DNA from: UBA7446 sp965657545
GTDB lineage: Bacteria; Bacteroidota; Bacteroidia; Flavobacteriales; Flavobacteriaceae
Reading direction: 5' to 3'
DNA length: 63,584 nt
Assembly (NCBI GenBank): GCA_965657545.1
Contig: CBFHOG010000010.1
Span: forward strand, 1-63,584
The notes under the pieces were generated by a model. The model made no database searches, was not told where the DNA came from, and saw nothing but the letters and a program-made list of their open reading frames with translations. Positions 52,230 through 60,338 of this stretch are shown one piece after another. Position 1 is the first letter of the stretch, and each line of letters begins with the position of its first letter. The position numbers and the translations under genes are program-made.

Positions 52230-52895
52230 ATGCAGGTTAGATTAGAAAAATCTTGGCAAAATCAATTGGCTTCACAGTTTGAGGCACCTTATTTTAAGGA
52301 ACTTACCCATTTTGTGCGTCAAGAATATGAACAATTTACCTGTTTTCCGCCAACAAAATATATATTTAATGCATTGGATGCTACGCCTTTTGATAGTACT
52401 CGTGTGGTTATTTTAGGACAAGATCCGTATCACAGAGCGGGACAAGCACATGGGCTTTCGTTCTCTGTTCCAGATGGGGTGTCACACCCACCATCACTTA
52501 TAAATATTTTAAAAGAATTAAAAAATGATATCGGAAAACCTTACCCAGAAAGCGGATCGCTTATTCATTGGGCTAAGCAAGGCGTATTACTTTTAAACGC
52601 AACACTTAGCGTTCGTGCTGGACAGGCTGGCAGCCATCAGAAAAAAGGATGGGAACCATTTACAAATGCGATTATCACATCGCTTTCAGAAAACAAAACC
52701 GGAATTGTGTTTATGCTTTGGGGAAATTATGCCAAGAAAAAGGGAAAACACATAGACCGATCAAAGCATTTGGTTTTGGAAGCTGGGCATCCATCGCCTT
52801 TAAGTGCAAACCGTGGATTGTGGTTTGGGAATAAGCATTTTAGCAAAGCCAACGCCTATTTAATACAACAAGGGTACACTCCTGTTAATTGGTAA
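52230..52895 (+). CDS. ung: uracil-DNA glycosylase
   Basis: The protein has 221 residues. VVILGQDPYHRAGQAHGLSF holds the water-activating Asp65, and GHPSPLSANRGLW is the DNA-intercalation loop with the catalytic His. It removes uracil from DNA in base-excision repair. It is divergent from the MutS2-like gene and ends exactly where the converging thiolase gene ends. Confidence 0.95.
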   Translation: MQVRLEKSWQNQLASQFEAPYFKELTHFVRQEYEQFTCFPPTKYIFNALDATPFDSTRVVILGQDPYHRAGQAHGLSFSVPDGVSHPPSLINILKELKNDIGKPYPESGSLIHWAKQGVLLLNATLSVRAGQAGSHQKKGWEPFTNAIITSLSENKTGIVFMLWGNYAKKKGKHIDRSKHLVLEAGHPSPLSANRGLWFGNKHFSKANAYLIQQGYTPVNW

Positions 52896-54023
52896 TTAAA
52901 TTGATTTAACCAATAATACACTTGCCAATCCGCCTGCCCCTGCAATAGCAGCCAGACCTGTTTGTTTGTTATTCTTAAGTGAGTGAAACAAGTGCACTGC
53001 CAATACCGCACCCGAAGCGCCTATAGGGTGTCCATACGCAATGGCTCCTCCATAAGGGTTAATTTTGTTCTTTGGCGCACCGCTGAGTTTTGCACATAAG
53101 ATTGCCTGAACGGCATAGGCTTCCATAAGCGCTATTTGGTTGATATCATGCCAATTCAGCATATTTTGTGCAAGAATTTGTTTCATTGCTTTTGCTGGTA
53201 GTATGGGAAATACTTTTGGATCTCCTCCGATGGTAAAACCATCATTAATTTCAACGCAATACGCAGGATTCATTTTTTTCACCATTTCTTCAGAAGCCAC
53301 AGCTACAAAGGCAGCACCATCGGCTTTTGGTGCCGTATTGCAAGGATGTGTATGTCCATAGGTTGCTTGTGCTTTTTGATAGACTTCTTTACTAATCTCT
53401 CTAGCATAAGGGTCAATTGGATCATTTCCCGATAGGGATACGATTTCGGCAGTTGAAACGGCTTTGTTGGCTAGGGCATTTTTATGACTGTTTTGTACCC
53501 ATTCAAACTCCTCTTCATCAGATATCTTATGTATTTCCTTCAATGCTTTTATTGTATCCCCTAAGGGAATTGTTGCATCATCAGTAGGATAGAAAGGGGG
53601 TCTTTCCAAAGGGGTGGTTTTTTTGTTCCATTGTATGGGGTAGTGACGTTCTGGTCTAAGGGAAAAAGATTCTACTCCACCCGCCAAAATGAGATGTGCC
53701 TGACCGAGTTGAATTTGTTTAAACGCTTGAATAATCGCATCCAAGCCACCAACGCATTGACGATCTATGGAATTACCTAATAGTGCTGTTGAAAACCCTG
53801 CCTTAAGAGCACATAGTCTTGCTATATTTCCACCACCGCCTATGGCATTAGAAACAATGACATCATCAACTTCTGAGGGGTCAACATCCAGCTGTTTTAA
53901 AATATCGGAAAGCACAGTTGCAGCCATATCATCAATGTGGATGTCACGCAAAAAACCACCTGCCGGGGAAATTGTTGTTCTAGAACCAGCAATCAAAAAA
54001 ACTTTTTTGGAGATTACAGCCAT
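52896..54023 (-). CDS. thiolase-family protein lacking the second catalytic cysteine
   Basis: The protein has 375 residues. The nucleophile Cys90 is in NSIDRQCVGGLDAI and the GGAIAYGHPIGASGA loop supplies the His. In normal degradative thiolases the last motif is L-C-I-G-G-G-M-G; here it reads LAAIAGAGGLAS, so the Cys that acts as base is Ala. The enzyme may still form an acyl-thioester but probably not a normal Claisen/thiolysis reaction. It overlaps the AMP-ligase gene by 10 bp and is the last gene of a five-gene run from ald. The pairing of a ligase with a thiolase resembles vraA-vraB in Staphylococcus. Confidence 0.85.
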   Translation of the reverse strand: MAVISKKVFLIAGSRTTISPAGGFLRDIHIDDMAATVLSDILKQLDVDPSEVDDVIVSNAIGGGGNIARLCALKAGFSTALLGNSIDRQCVGGLDAIIQAFKQIQLGQAHLILAGGVESFSLRPERHYPIQWNKKTTPLERPPFYPTDDATIPLGDTIKALKEIHKISDEEEFEWVQNSHKNALANKAVSTAEIVSLSGNDPIDPYAREISKEVYQKAQATYGHTHPCNTAPKADGAAFVAVASEEMVKKMNPAYCVEINDGFTIGGDPKVFPILPAKAMKQILAQNMLNWHDINQIALMEAYAVQAILCAKLSGAPKNKINPYGGAIAYGHPIGASGAVLAVHLFHSLKNNKQTGLAAIAGAGGLASVLLVKSI

Positions 54024-55246
54024 TTTGTTAAGGTTTTAATATCTGCTTTTCCGTTTGCAAGCATCGGCCATATATCACAAAAAATCCATTTTTTTGGAAC
54101 ACCCTGTGGACCCAAAGTATCGTGCGCCTTCTTTTTTAGGGTTTGCCATACTTCAGCAGATCTTTTTTCATTTGTCAACAAGACGATTATATTTTCTTTT
54201 ATTTCGTTGGGTTTAGACAGTAAAACGAGTGTTTCGGTTTCTAAGAGTTCTTTGTACCAGGATTCTAGTGCATCAAGATCAATAACATGACCACTTACGG
54301 AAATATGACGATCTGGTCTTCCGCTAAAAAACAATCGATTTTTATATCCAATATAACCTTTATCTTTTGTTGAGATAAAACCATTTAATTCATTTGTTTT
54401 CAATGTTTTTTGAAGGTATGATGAGAATACATCTTTGCTTTTTATCCAAATGGTCCCAATGTTGTGATTAGGTACTTTTTGGTTGTACTCATCCAGTATT
54501 GCGACTTCTACATTTTCACAAATTTCTCCCACACTTTTGTTGTTTTCATTTGGGTGTTTAAGAGTTATAAAACTGGTTTCAGAAGCACCATAAAAACTAT
54601 AAATTTTTGCATTGGGGAATACGTTTTGCACTTTGTTGCGTTGTTGGTTTGAGAATTTTGCGCCTCCCACAAAAAGATAACGAACAGCATGTATCGCTTT
54701 CATCTGGTTTTTGTCAAATGCCTTTACAAAAAACATACAATGTAAAGGAGTAGCCCAGAGCATATAGTTTTGATTTGATGCTAGTTTTGTAAAGTGTCTA
54801 ATTTCATGATTGGGAAATACTTGGGGTTGTTGTCCGCGTTGTAAAGATTCCATAGCACCAAATAGCGAAAGTGAGTAGGGGAGCGCCCCCATTACCAACC
54901 CCTTTACATCTGGAAAATCAGTAATTTGATCCGCTATAAGTGCAAAGCTATTTTTCCAACTTTCAAAAGATCGGATAATGCCTTTCTGTTGGTTTTTAGT
55001 TCCACTAGAAAAACACAAAATGGAAGGTTTTGATACTTCGTGTTTGACTGTATAAACTCCGTTAACAGTAGTTTTATTTATGTTTAAGCCTAATGATTTT
55101 ATAATGGAAGAAGAGATGGCTCCGACGCTTATTCCAGATTGAATAAGCGGCGTGGCGTACTTTAGAAAAAGAGGATGTTGGGTTTCGTCAAAAAGTAGAA
55201 ATGTATTTTTGGGGTCTGAAACAATATGTTTAAGGGTTGACATCAT
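54014..55246 (-). CDS. AMP-dependent acyl/aryl-CoA ligase (short form)
   Basis: The protein has 410 residues, shorter than typical 500-550. Adenylate-forming motifs: LCFSSGTKNQQKGIIRS, IYSFYGASETSFITLKH, SVGEICENVEVAILDEYNQ, and a C-terminal NGKADIKTL with the catalytic Lys. The N-terminus seems reduced. It should activate a carboxylic acid as acyl-AMP and pass it to CoA or the thiolase. Two adjacent ATG codons at 55241-55246 can start it. It follows the SUI1 gene by 9 bp and overlaps the thiolase gene. Confidence 0.82.
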   Translation of the reverse strand: MMSTLKHIVSDPKNTFLLFDETQHPLFLKYATPLIQSGISVGAISSSIIKSLGLNINKTTVNGVYTVKHEVSKPSILCFSSGTKNQQKGIIRSFESWKNSFALIADQITDFPDVKGLVMGALPYSLSLFGAMESLQRGQQPQVFPNHEIRHFTKLASNQNYMLWATPLHCMFFVKAFDKNQMKAIHAVRYLFVGGAKFSNQQRNKVQNVFPNAKIYSFYGASETSFITLKHPNENNKSVGEICENVEVAILDEYNQKVPNHNIGTIWIKSKDVFSSYLQKTLKTNELNGFISTKDKGYIGYKNRLFFSGRPDRHISVSGHVIDLDALESWYKELLETETLVLLSKPNEIKENIIVLLTNEKRSAEVWQTLKKKAHDTLGPQGVPKKWIFCDIWPMLANGKADIKTLTKWL

Positions 55247-55255
55247 AGGCTAAAA

Positions 55256-55591
55256 TTAACCGCCAACTCGTTTCACATGGTGCCCATCGTTACGAAGCAC
55301 CTCCATGACTTTCTCGCGCACATTTCCTTGAATGATAATTTCGTGGTCTTTTACTGAACCACCAACACTACAATGCTGCTTGATTTTTTTAGCTAAGGCT
55401 TTTAACTGTGTCTCATCACCCTGAAATCCTTTGATTACGGTTACTGTTTTTCCTCCACGCCCTTTGGTGCTAAAGTGGGCTTCTAGGTTTTGTTTTGCTA
55501 ATTCTTTAGTGGCTTCTGGCGTTGGAACGTAGGTTCCTTCGGCTTCTGGAAAAAGCTTTTTTAAATCTGATAAGTCGCTTAGTTTAGCCAT
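55256..55591 (-). CDS. SUI1/eIF1-like translation factor (YciH)
   Basis: The protein has 111 residues. GRGGKTVTVIKGF, LKALAKKIKQHCSVGGSVKD and IIIQGNVREKVMEVL are the SUI1 domain residues. In bacteria YciH-like proteins affect start-codon selection and initiation under stress. Its start overlaps the stop of the oxygenase gene by one base. Confidence 0.9.
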   Translation of the reverse strand: MAKLSDLSDLKKLFPEAEGTYVPTPEATKELAKQNLEAHFSTKGRGGKTVTVIKGFQGDETQLKALAKKIKQHCSVGGSVKDHEIIIQGNVREKVMEVLRNDGHHVKRVGG

Positions 55592-56541
55592 TATTTTTTT
55601 AGTAATCCAAGGTCTATAAGGCGTTCACGAAGAAAATCACCAGCCGTAATATCATCAAATTGTTTGGGGTTTTCTTCTGAAACACAATGCGGCAATACAT
55701 TTAAGGGCATAGTTGCCACTGGATGCATAAAGAAGGGGATAGAGTAGCGTGAGGTTCCCCAAAATTCTTTTGGTGGGTTTACGACACGGTGAATGGTCGA
55801 TTTTAATGTATTGTTGGTATGGCGAGACAACATATCACCTACATTTACCATCAATTCGTTTTCGCCAGCAATGGCGTCAATCCATTCGTTGTTTCTATTT
55901 AATACTTGCAATCCTTTTCCATGTGCGCCCATAAGGAGTGTTATGAGGTTTATATCGCCATGCGCAGCAGCGCGCTCTGCATTTTTTGGAGCTGATTGGA
56001 TAGGTGGATAATGAATAGGGCGGAGGATGCTGTTCCCCGTAGCGACAAAATCATCAAAATAATGTGTATCCATATTCAAATACAGGGCAATGGCTTGCAA
56101 CAGGGCAATACCCGTTTTTTCCAAGGCCTTAAAAACGGCTTCGCCAACTTCGTTAAAGGCAGGAATTTCTTCAACAATAACATTGGGCGGATAGTGTGCT
56201 TTGAGAGCTTCAACTACTTGCGCATATTGACCAAAATGCCAAAATTCTTTTAAATCACCTTCCTTTTTGCCTTTGGCGTGTTCTTTTCCAAAGGAAGTAT
56301 AACCACGCTGACCACCACCTCCTTCAATTTCATATTTCTTTTTTATAGATTCGGGTAAATCAAAAAAGGCTTTAATTTGATCATACAATTCACGTATTAG
56401 TTCTTCAGACAAGAAATGCCCAGAGACAGCCACAAAGCCAATTTCTTCATAGGCGCGACCTAGATCGGACACAAATTGATTGCGTTGTATTTGAGTTCCA
56501 GAAGTGAATTTTTGAAGGTCTAATGATGGGATTTTATTCAT
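55591..56541 (-). CDS. 2-oxoglutarate/Fe(II) oxygenase, isopenicillin-N-synthase family
   Basis: The protein is 316 residues from the ATG at 56541. The N-terminal DIOX_N part is DLGRAYEEIGFVAVSGHFL. The iron site is AAAHGDINLITLL (His-x-Asp near residue 195) and KSTIHRVVNP, and the 2-oxoglutarate-binding Arg-x-Ser is in SRYSIPFFMHP. Bacterial members oxidise small molecules; the substrate here is unknown. The gene starts 17 bp after the stop of ald. Confidence 0.87.
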   Translation of the reverse strand: MNKIPSLDLQKFTSGTQIQRNQFVSDLGRAYEEIGFVAVSGHFLSEELIRELYDQIKAFFDLPESIKKKYEIEGGGGQRGYTSFGKEHAKGKKEGDLKEFWHFGQYAQVVEALKAHYPPNVIVEEIPAFNEVGEAVFKALEKTGIALLQAIALYLNMDTHYFDDFVATGNSILRPIHYPPIQSAPKNAERAAAHGDINLITLLMGAHGKGLQVLNRNNEWIDAIAGENELMVNVGDMLSRHTNNTLKSTIHRVVNPPKEFWGTSRYSIPFFMHPVATMPLNVLPHCVSEENPKQFDDITAGDFLRERLIDLGLLKK

Positions 56542-56558
56542 TCCGGCAAGATAAGAAT

Positions 56559-57662
56559 TCAATCTAAAATATTTGATAATGGGGTGTAGGGAAGTTGAAA
56601 AGCCTGCGCGACCTCTTTGTTGGTAATATGTCCTTTATAAGTGTTTATCCCCTTTTTAAACATATCATCTAAATTGTTTAAAGAATTGGATAGCAATTCC
56701 TTAAGATATGGAAATGTTGCTCTGGAGAGAGCTTTGGTTGACGTATAAGGAACGGCCCCGGGCATATTGGCAACCGCATAATGTAAGATATTATCAACCG
56801 TATAGGTTGGATTTTCGTGAGTTGTTGGGCGGGTAGTTTCAAAACAACCGCCTTGATCCACCGCAACATCAACCAGTACTGTTTGTGGACGCATAAGGGA
56901 TAGCATTTTTTTGGATATGAGTTTTGGTGCTTTTGCGCCTTTAACCAAAACAGCACCAATTACTGCATCCATTTTAGGGAGATAACTCTCGATATTTTCT
57001 TTATTTGCAAGCACAGGCGTAATTTTTCCATCAAAATGAGAAACCAATTCATCAAGACGTTTTTTATTAATATCAAATACAAACACATCTGCTCTCATAC
57101 CAACCAATACATCTGTGGCATTGGTTCCTACCACACCACCACCTAAAACCATGATTTTTGCAGGGTGAACACCTGTAACACCCCCCACAAGAATCCCACT
57201 ACCACCTTGTGGTTTTTCTAAGTATTTGGCAGCTTGTTGACCTGCTAAACGTCCCGCAACCTCAGACATGGGAGTAAGAAGCGGTAGGTTTCCCGCCATA
57301 TTTTCAACCGTTTCGTATGCAATGCAAGTTACACCGCTTTGTTGCATGGCGCGTGTTAGCGTTTCCGATGAAGCGAAATGAAAAAAGGTGAAAATGGTGT
57401 GTTTTGCCTCAATAAAAGGATATTCTTCTGGCAAAGGTTCTTTTACTTTTACAATTAGGTCTGCACGATCATATACTTCTTTGATTGTTTCTACAAGAGT
57501 AGCACCCGCATCTTTGTACGCTACATCATTAAAACCAGAACCAATTCCTGCATCTTGTTGCACAATAATTTTATGAGACGCACTAAGAATAGCAACATGT
57601 TTAGGAGTTAAACTAACGCGATATTCATTGTTTTTTATTTCTTTTGGAATTCCTATCGTCAT
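56559..57662 (-). CDS. ald: alanine dehydrogenase
   Basis: The protein has 367 residues. MTIGIPKEIKNNEYRVSLTP, then VKVKEPLPEEYPFI, and the NAD-binding VLGGGVVGTNATDVLVGMRA identify alanine dehydrogenase/PNT N-terminal family, with a C-terminus of Ald rather than transhydrogenase. It catalyses L-alanine and NAD+ to pyruvate, ammonia and NADH. First gene of the minus-strand unit that continues to the thiolase. Confidence 0.92.
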   Translation of the reverse strand: MTIGIPKEIKNNEYRVSLTPKHVAILSASHKIIVQQDAGIGSGFNDVAYKDAGATLVETIKEVYDRADLIVKVKEPLPEEYPFIEAKHTIFTFFHFASSETLTRAMQQSGVTCIAYETVENMAGNLPLLTPMSEVAGRLAGQQAAKYLEKPQGGSGILVGGVTGVHPAKIMVLGGGVVGTNATDVLVGMRADVFVFDINKKRLDELVSHFDGKITPVLANKENIESYLPKMDAVIGAVLVKGAKAPKLISKKMLSLMRPQTVLVDVAVDQGGCFETTRPTTHENPTYTVDNILHYAVANMPGAVPYTSTKALSRATFPYLKELLSNSLNNLDDMFKKGINTYKGHITNKEVAQAFQLPYTPLSNILD

Positions 57663-57834
57663 AGGAGTAGTATTTAAGTGACCATAACGAAGTTAGTTAT
57701 TTTAATGAAAACAAATAATTTAACATAACATAAATTATCATTCTTTTGTGAATGTTAAAAATATATGGATAACTAAGACAATGTAAATCATATTTCAGAT
57801 CAAACCTTACTATTTTTAAATAAATAACTAAACA

Positions 57835-58251
57835 ATGAATGACAGGCATAATGACCTACTTCGCATTCGTCCCGAAATAAAAAAACATCAAACGTTCGAC
57901 AATATGTCGGATGAAGAACGTTTTCAGAACGCTACCATGCGTCCCATTCTCAAATTACAAAACCCTTTGCTTATGGCGGCTTTTATCAATTATGCCAACA
58001 AACACAAAGGCGTGTTTTACGAACTTTCCATAGAAAAACGCATGCAGTATATTGAAACGGCTGTTTGCAAAGACCAGAAATTTCGCAATTCACTTAAAGG
58101 TATGCTGATTGGACAATTTACTCTTGAAGAATATGAAATATACATTGCCAATTCATCGAAACTTAACAAACGCATGATGCATTTAGTAATTGCCAGACTG
58201 CAAGATCAAGTCCAACTTTTGACACCTCAAAACACAAAAATATCGACATAG
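57835..58251 (+). CDS. conserved hypothetical protein
   Basis: The protein has 138 residues, soluble, without signal peptide or membrane segment. Landmarks: MSDEERFQNATMRPILKLQN, FINYANKHKGVFY, and a helix-rich C-terminus (KRMMHLVIARLQDQ). Similar proteins in related bacteria are, as I recall, named glyoxalase; no metal-binding pattern of that fold is visible, so I do not adopt it. It follows a 172-base AT-rich divergent region after ald. Confidence 0.65.
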   Translation: MNDRHNDLLRIRPEIKKHQTFDNMSDEERFQNATMRPILKLQNPLLMAAFINYANKHKGVFYELSIEKRMQYIETAVCKDQKFRNSLKGMLIGQFTLEEYEIYIANSSKLNKRMMHLVIARLQDQVQLLTPQNTKIST

Positions 58252-58336
58252 GTTAATATTTAAATAATTATTATCTTTTTCATTGTTTTATTATTTTGTA
58301 GATAAAATACATAATTTAGTATCAAATTATCAAAAT

Positions 58337-58711
58337 ATGAACAAATCCATTATTTATTCGACCATTACAGGAACCATCGTGTATTTTTTACTCGGATGGT
58401 TGTTTTACGGTATTCTTTTTGCCGATTTATACCCAGAACCCGATTCGATGCTCTATATTCTCTTAGGGTCATTATTATACGTCCTTATTTTTTCAATTAT
58501 ATATGCGCGTTGGGCACATATACGCACGTTAAAAACCGGAGCCAAAGCAGGTTTCATTCTCGGTTTATTATACAGTTTAAGCATGAGTTTTTATATGGCT
58601 GCTTCAGGAACATTAGATCTAGAACGCCTAATAACCGAGGCGCTTATTAATGCTGTTTCTGCCGCCGTTATGGGTGGCGTTGTTGGGCTTACCATTGGAA
58701 AGACCAAATAA
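58337..58711 (+). CDS. small four-helix membrane protein
   Basis: The protein is 124 residues from the ATG at 58337. Hydrophobic segments lie near residues 5-25, 37-58, 72-90 and 100-120 (YFLLGWLFYGILFADLYP, MLYILLGSLLYVLIFSIIYA). The Tyr/Phe-rich first helix and the loop after it look like DUF1761-type membrane proteins, but I cannot be sure. A stem-loop/inverted repeat follows from 58717 and could terminate transcription. Confidence 0.65.
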   Translation: MNKSIIYSTITGTIVYFLLGWLFYGILFADLYPEPDSMLYILLGSLLYVLIFSIIYARWAHIRTLKTGAKAGFILGLLYSLSMSFYMAASGTLDLERLITEALINAVSAAVMGGVVGLTIGKTK

Positions 58712-58716
58712 TTTTT

Positions 58717-58819
58717 AGATAAAAGAAGCTGTCTAAAAAGCCACATTCTGATCCTGCCTGCAGCAGACAGGTTCAACATTACAGGTTTTCATACTTTTTA
58801 GACAGTCTCTTTTTTATCT
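58717..58819. repeat. 103-base inverted-repeat element (terminator or miniature element)
   Basis: GATAAAAGAAGCTGTCTAAA (58718-58737) continued by AAG is found inverted at 58794-58818 with one gap and two mismatches, so the ends form a 24-base stem. The 53 bases between carry another hairpin, CCTGCCTGCAGCAGACAGG at 58753-58771. Terminal repeats of this kind fit a miniature inverted-repeat element, though the U-rich arm also suits a terminator. Confidence 0.6.
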
Positions 58820-58844
58820 CCTTTTTTAGTAACTGCCCCTATCA

Positions 58845-59042
58845 ATGGAATTCTTTACTCAATCGAAAGAGCACAAAAAATCATTGCCAAAACGCGCATA
58901 TGTACCTTGGAACGAAATCGATGATGCCATACTGTTACGCATGCACAAATGTAAAATAGCCAAAACTCGAATGGCGTGTTTTTTTGAGCGCTCCGTAGGT
59001 GCTATCAAATCACGTATAAAAAAACTAACAGAAGAAATGTAA
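58845..59042 (+). CDS. small SANT/Myb-like DNA-binding protein
   Basis: The protein has 65 residues, strongly basic. VPWNEIDDAILLRMHKCKIA and FFERSVGAIKSRIKKL give a three-helix pattern with the W...D..L...K spacing and the G-A-I-x-S-R-I recognition helix of SANT/Myb-like or GcrA-type domains. It probably binds DNA. It starts 26 bp after the inverted-repeat element and is followed 11 bp later by a small membrane protein. Confidence 0.6.
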   Translation: MEFFTQSKEHKKSLPKRAYVPWNEIDDAILLRMHKCKIAKTRMACFFERSVGAIKSRIKKLTEEM

Positions 59043-59053
59043 TACTCCTGCTT

Positions 59054-59227
59054 GTGGAACTATTTTTTGTAATTGCTATTTTTTATATTGTGTATTTGGC
59101 GTTAAAAGAAAAATACGAAATTAAATCCTATGCTCTTCCCGGTTGTATGGGAGTACTTGAGATGCTGTTTTGGCTCATTTTGCCTATTGTTATATTGATT
59201 GTCATCATAGCCCTGATTGCAGGCTAA
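59054..59227 (+). CDS. small membrane protein (57 residues)
   Basis: A GTG at 59054 opens a 57-codon frame to the TAA at 59225-59227. Two hydrophobic stretches (VELFFVIAIFYIVYLAL and MLFWLILPIVILIVIIALIA) flank a short polar loop, and the protein ends in Gly. It begins 11 bp after the stop of the SANT-like gene. A single-domain membrane peptide such as a toxin of a type I system or an accessory subunit is possible; I see no evidence for either. Confidence 0.45.
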   Translation: MELFFVIAIFYIVYLALKEKYEIKSYALPGCMGVLEMLFWLILPIVILIVIIALIAG

Positions 59228-59324
59228 AAAGTTTTTGATCTATGACTGTTTTTTTTATACATTAATTGTTGAATTATCCCCAAACAAATTCGTAATACCG
59301 CTTAACCTTTAACTAACACAACAC

Positions 59325-59813
59325 ATGGCACAAAACAAGACGCTTCAATTAGACCAAGGCAGTTTGGAAATGTTCTTGGTCACGGTTCGTCGGAAAAAGG
59401 CACTATTGGATCATCATGTTGCAGAATTGTACGGAGTGCATACACGTGAGGTAAATCGTGCGGTAAAAAACAATCCAGAAAAGTTCCTTAAGGGCTATGT
59501 TATGAATTTGAATGACAATGAGTTACGACGTTTGTGGTGGAAAAATTCCACCGCAAATGCTGCCAAAAGAAGAACGCCGCCCAAGGCATTTACTGAAAAA
59601 GGACTGTATATGTTAGCAACCATTCTTAAATCCAAACAAGCCACCAAAGCCACATTACAAATTGTGGAAACCTTTGCCAAGGTGCGTGAATTTGGCAAAG
59701 TAGCTAAGTCCCTAGCAGTTGAAAAAGACAAAACCAAACAGCAAAGTCTAATTACCAAAAGTGGAAAGCTTATTGGCGATATCTTAAATAACGAATTCCC
59801 CCGCTGGCGCTAG
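59325..59813 (+). CDS. ORF6N-domain DNA-binding protein
   Basis: The protein has 162 residues. DHHVAELYGVHTREVNRAVK, NNPEKFLKGYVMNL and KAFTEKGLYMLATILKS are the ORF6N domain residues that occur in phage antirepressor-type and mobile-element regulators. The C-terminal third is helical and Lys-rich. The last codons (PRWR then TAG) are made from repeat R1, so that the repeat supplies the protein's C-terminus. Gene context (repeats, small hypotheticals) suggests a mobile-element remnant. Confidence 0.82.
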   Translation: MAQNKTLQLDQGSLEMFLVTVRRKKALLDHHVAELYGVHTREVNRAVKNNPEKFLKGYVMNLNDNELRRLWWKNSTANAAKRRTPPKAFTEKGLYMLATILKSKQATKATLQIVETFAKVREFGKVAKSLAVEKDKTKQQSLITKSGKLIGDILNNEFPRWR

Positions 59814-59838
59814 GCTGTGTCTCGTGCCCATTAAAACC
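59796..59838 (+). repeat. dispersed repeat R1, copy 4
   Basis: CCCCCGCTGGCGCTAGG then CTGTGTCTCGTGCC and CATTAAAACCC. It encodes the end of the ORF6N protein and lies 57 bp before the ATG at 59853; copy 3 sits 58 bp before the ATG at 41559. Both downstream genes begin ATGAAAAC. Confidence 0.7.
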
Positions 59839-59852
59839 CAAAATCTATACTT

Positions 59853-60275
59853 ATGAAAACTATAGTAGCTACTGAACAATTTGACTACGAAAACAATTCG
59901 TATGTTATTGATTTAGTGCAACATGAAGACCACCTCTATACTGTTGAAATCATACAAAGTAAATCCATAAAATTAAGTCTGGAACAAAGTAGGATTGTGA
60001 TTAACCCGGCAGTGTTGTCACAGTTTATAAAAGTCTTACAGAACTTCAATGCGAAATCGTTACTCAACCCAAGTTTCTATAAAAAGCATTTATCGGCTTT
60101 GGATGAAAAGCACATTCAAGAAAGCTATTTAAAAGGGGTTAGCATTAAAAATTTAGCAATACAGTTTGACCAAAGCGTAGAGCTCATTGAAATGGTTTTA
60201 CGCAATAATGGTATTGTTTTAGCAGAAAACAAACCTCCAAGGTATTGGCGTAAACCGTATAGAAGAAAAAAATAA
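59853..60275 (+). CDS. hypothetical protein with basic C-terminus
   Basis: The protein has 140 residues. It is mixed alpha/beta at first (VIDLVQHEDHLYTVEIIQ), then a helical part (SYLKGVSIKNLAIQFDQSVE) that resembles a helix-turn-helix and an Arg/Lys-rich tail (YWRKPYRRKK). Nucleic-acid binding is possible. No family recognised. Its leader is repeat R1. Confidence 0.6.
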   Translation: MKTIVATEQFDYENNSYVIDLVQHEDHLYTVEIIQSKSIKLSLEQSRIVINPAVLSQFIKVLQNFNAKSLLNPSFYKKHLSALDEKHIQESYLKGVSIKNLAIQFDQSVELIEMVLRNNGIVLAENKPPRYWRKPYRRKK

Positions 60276-60301
60276 TCTAAAGCTTAAATACCGTTAACAA
60301 T

Positions 60302-60338
60302 TAGTGCTATGTCTCTTGCCAACTAAATATTAAACCAA
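60302..60338 (+). repeat. dispersed repeat R1, degenerate copy 5
   Basis: AGTGCTATGTCTCTTGCC followed by AACTAAATATTAAACC lacks the leading CCCCGC block but keeps the second half of the repeat. It lies at the 3' side of the gene at 59853-60275 and overlaps the end of the DUF2461 gene. Confidence 0.4.
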
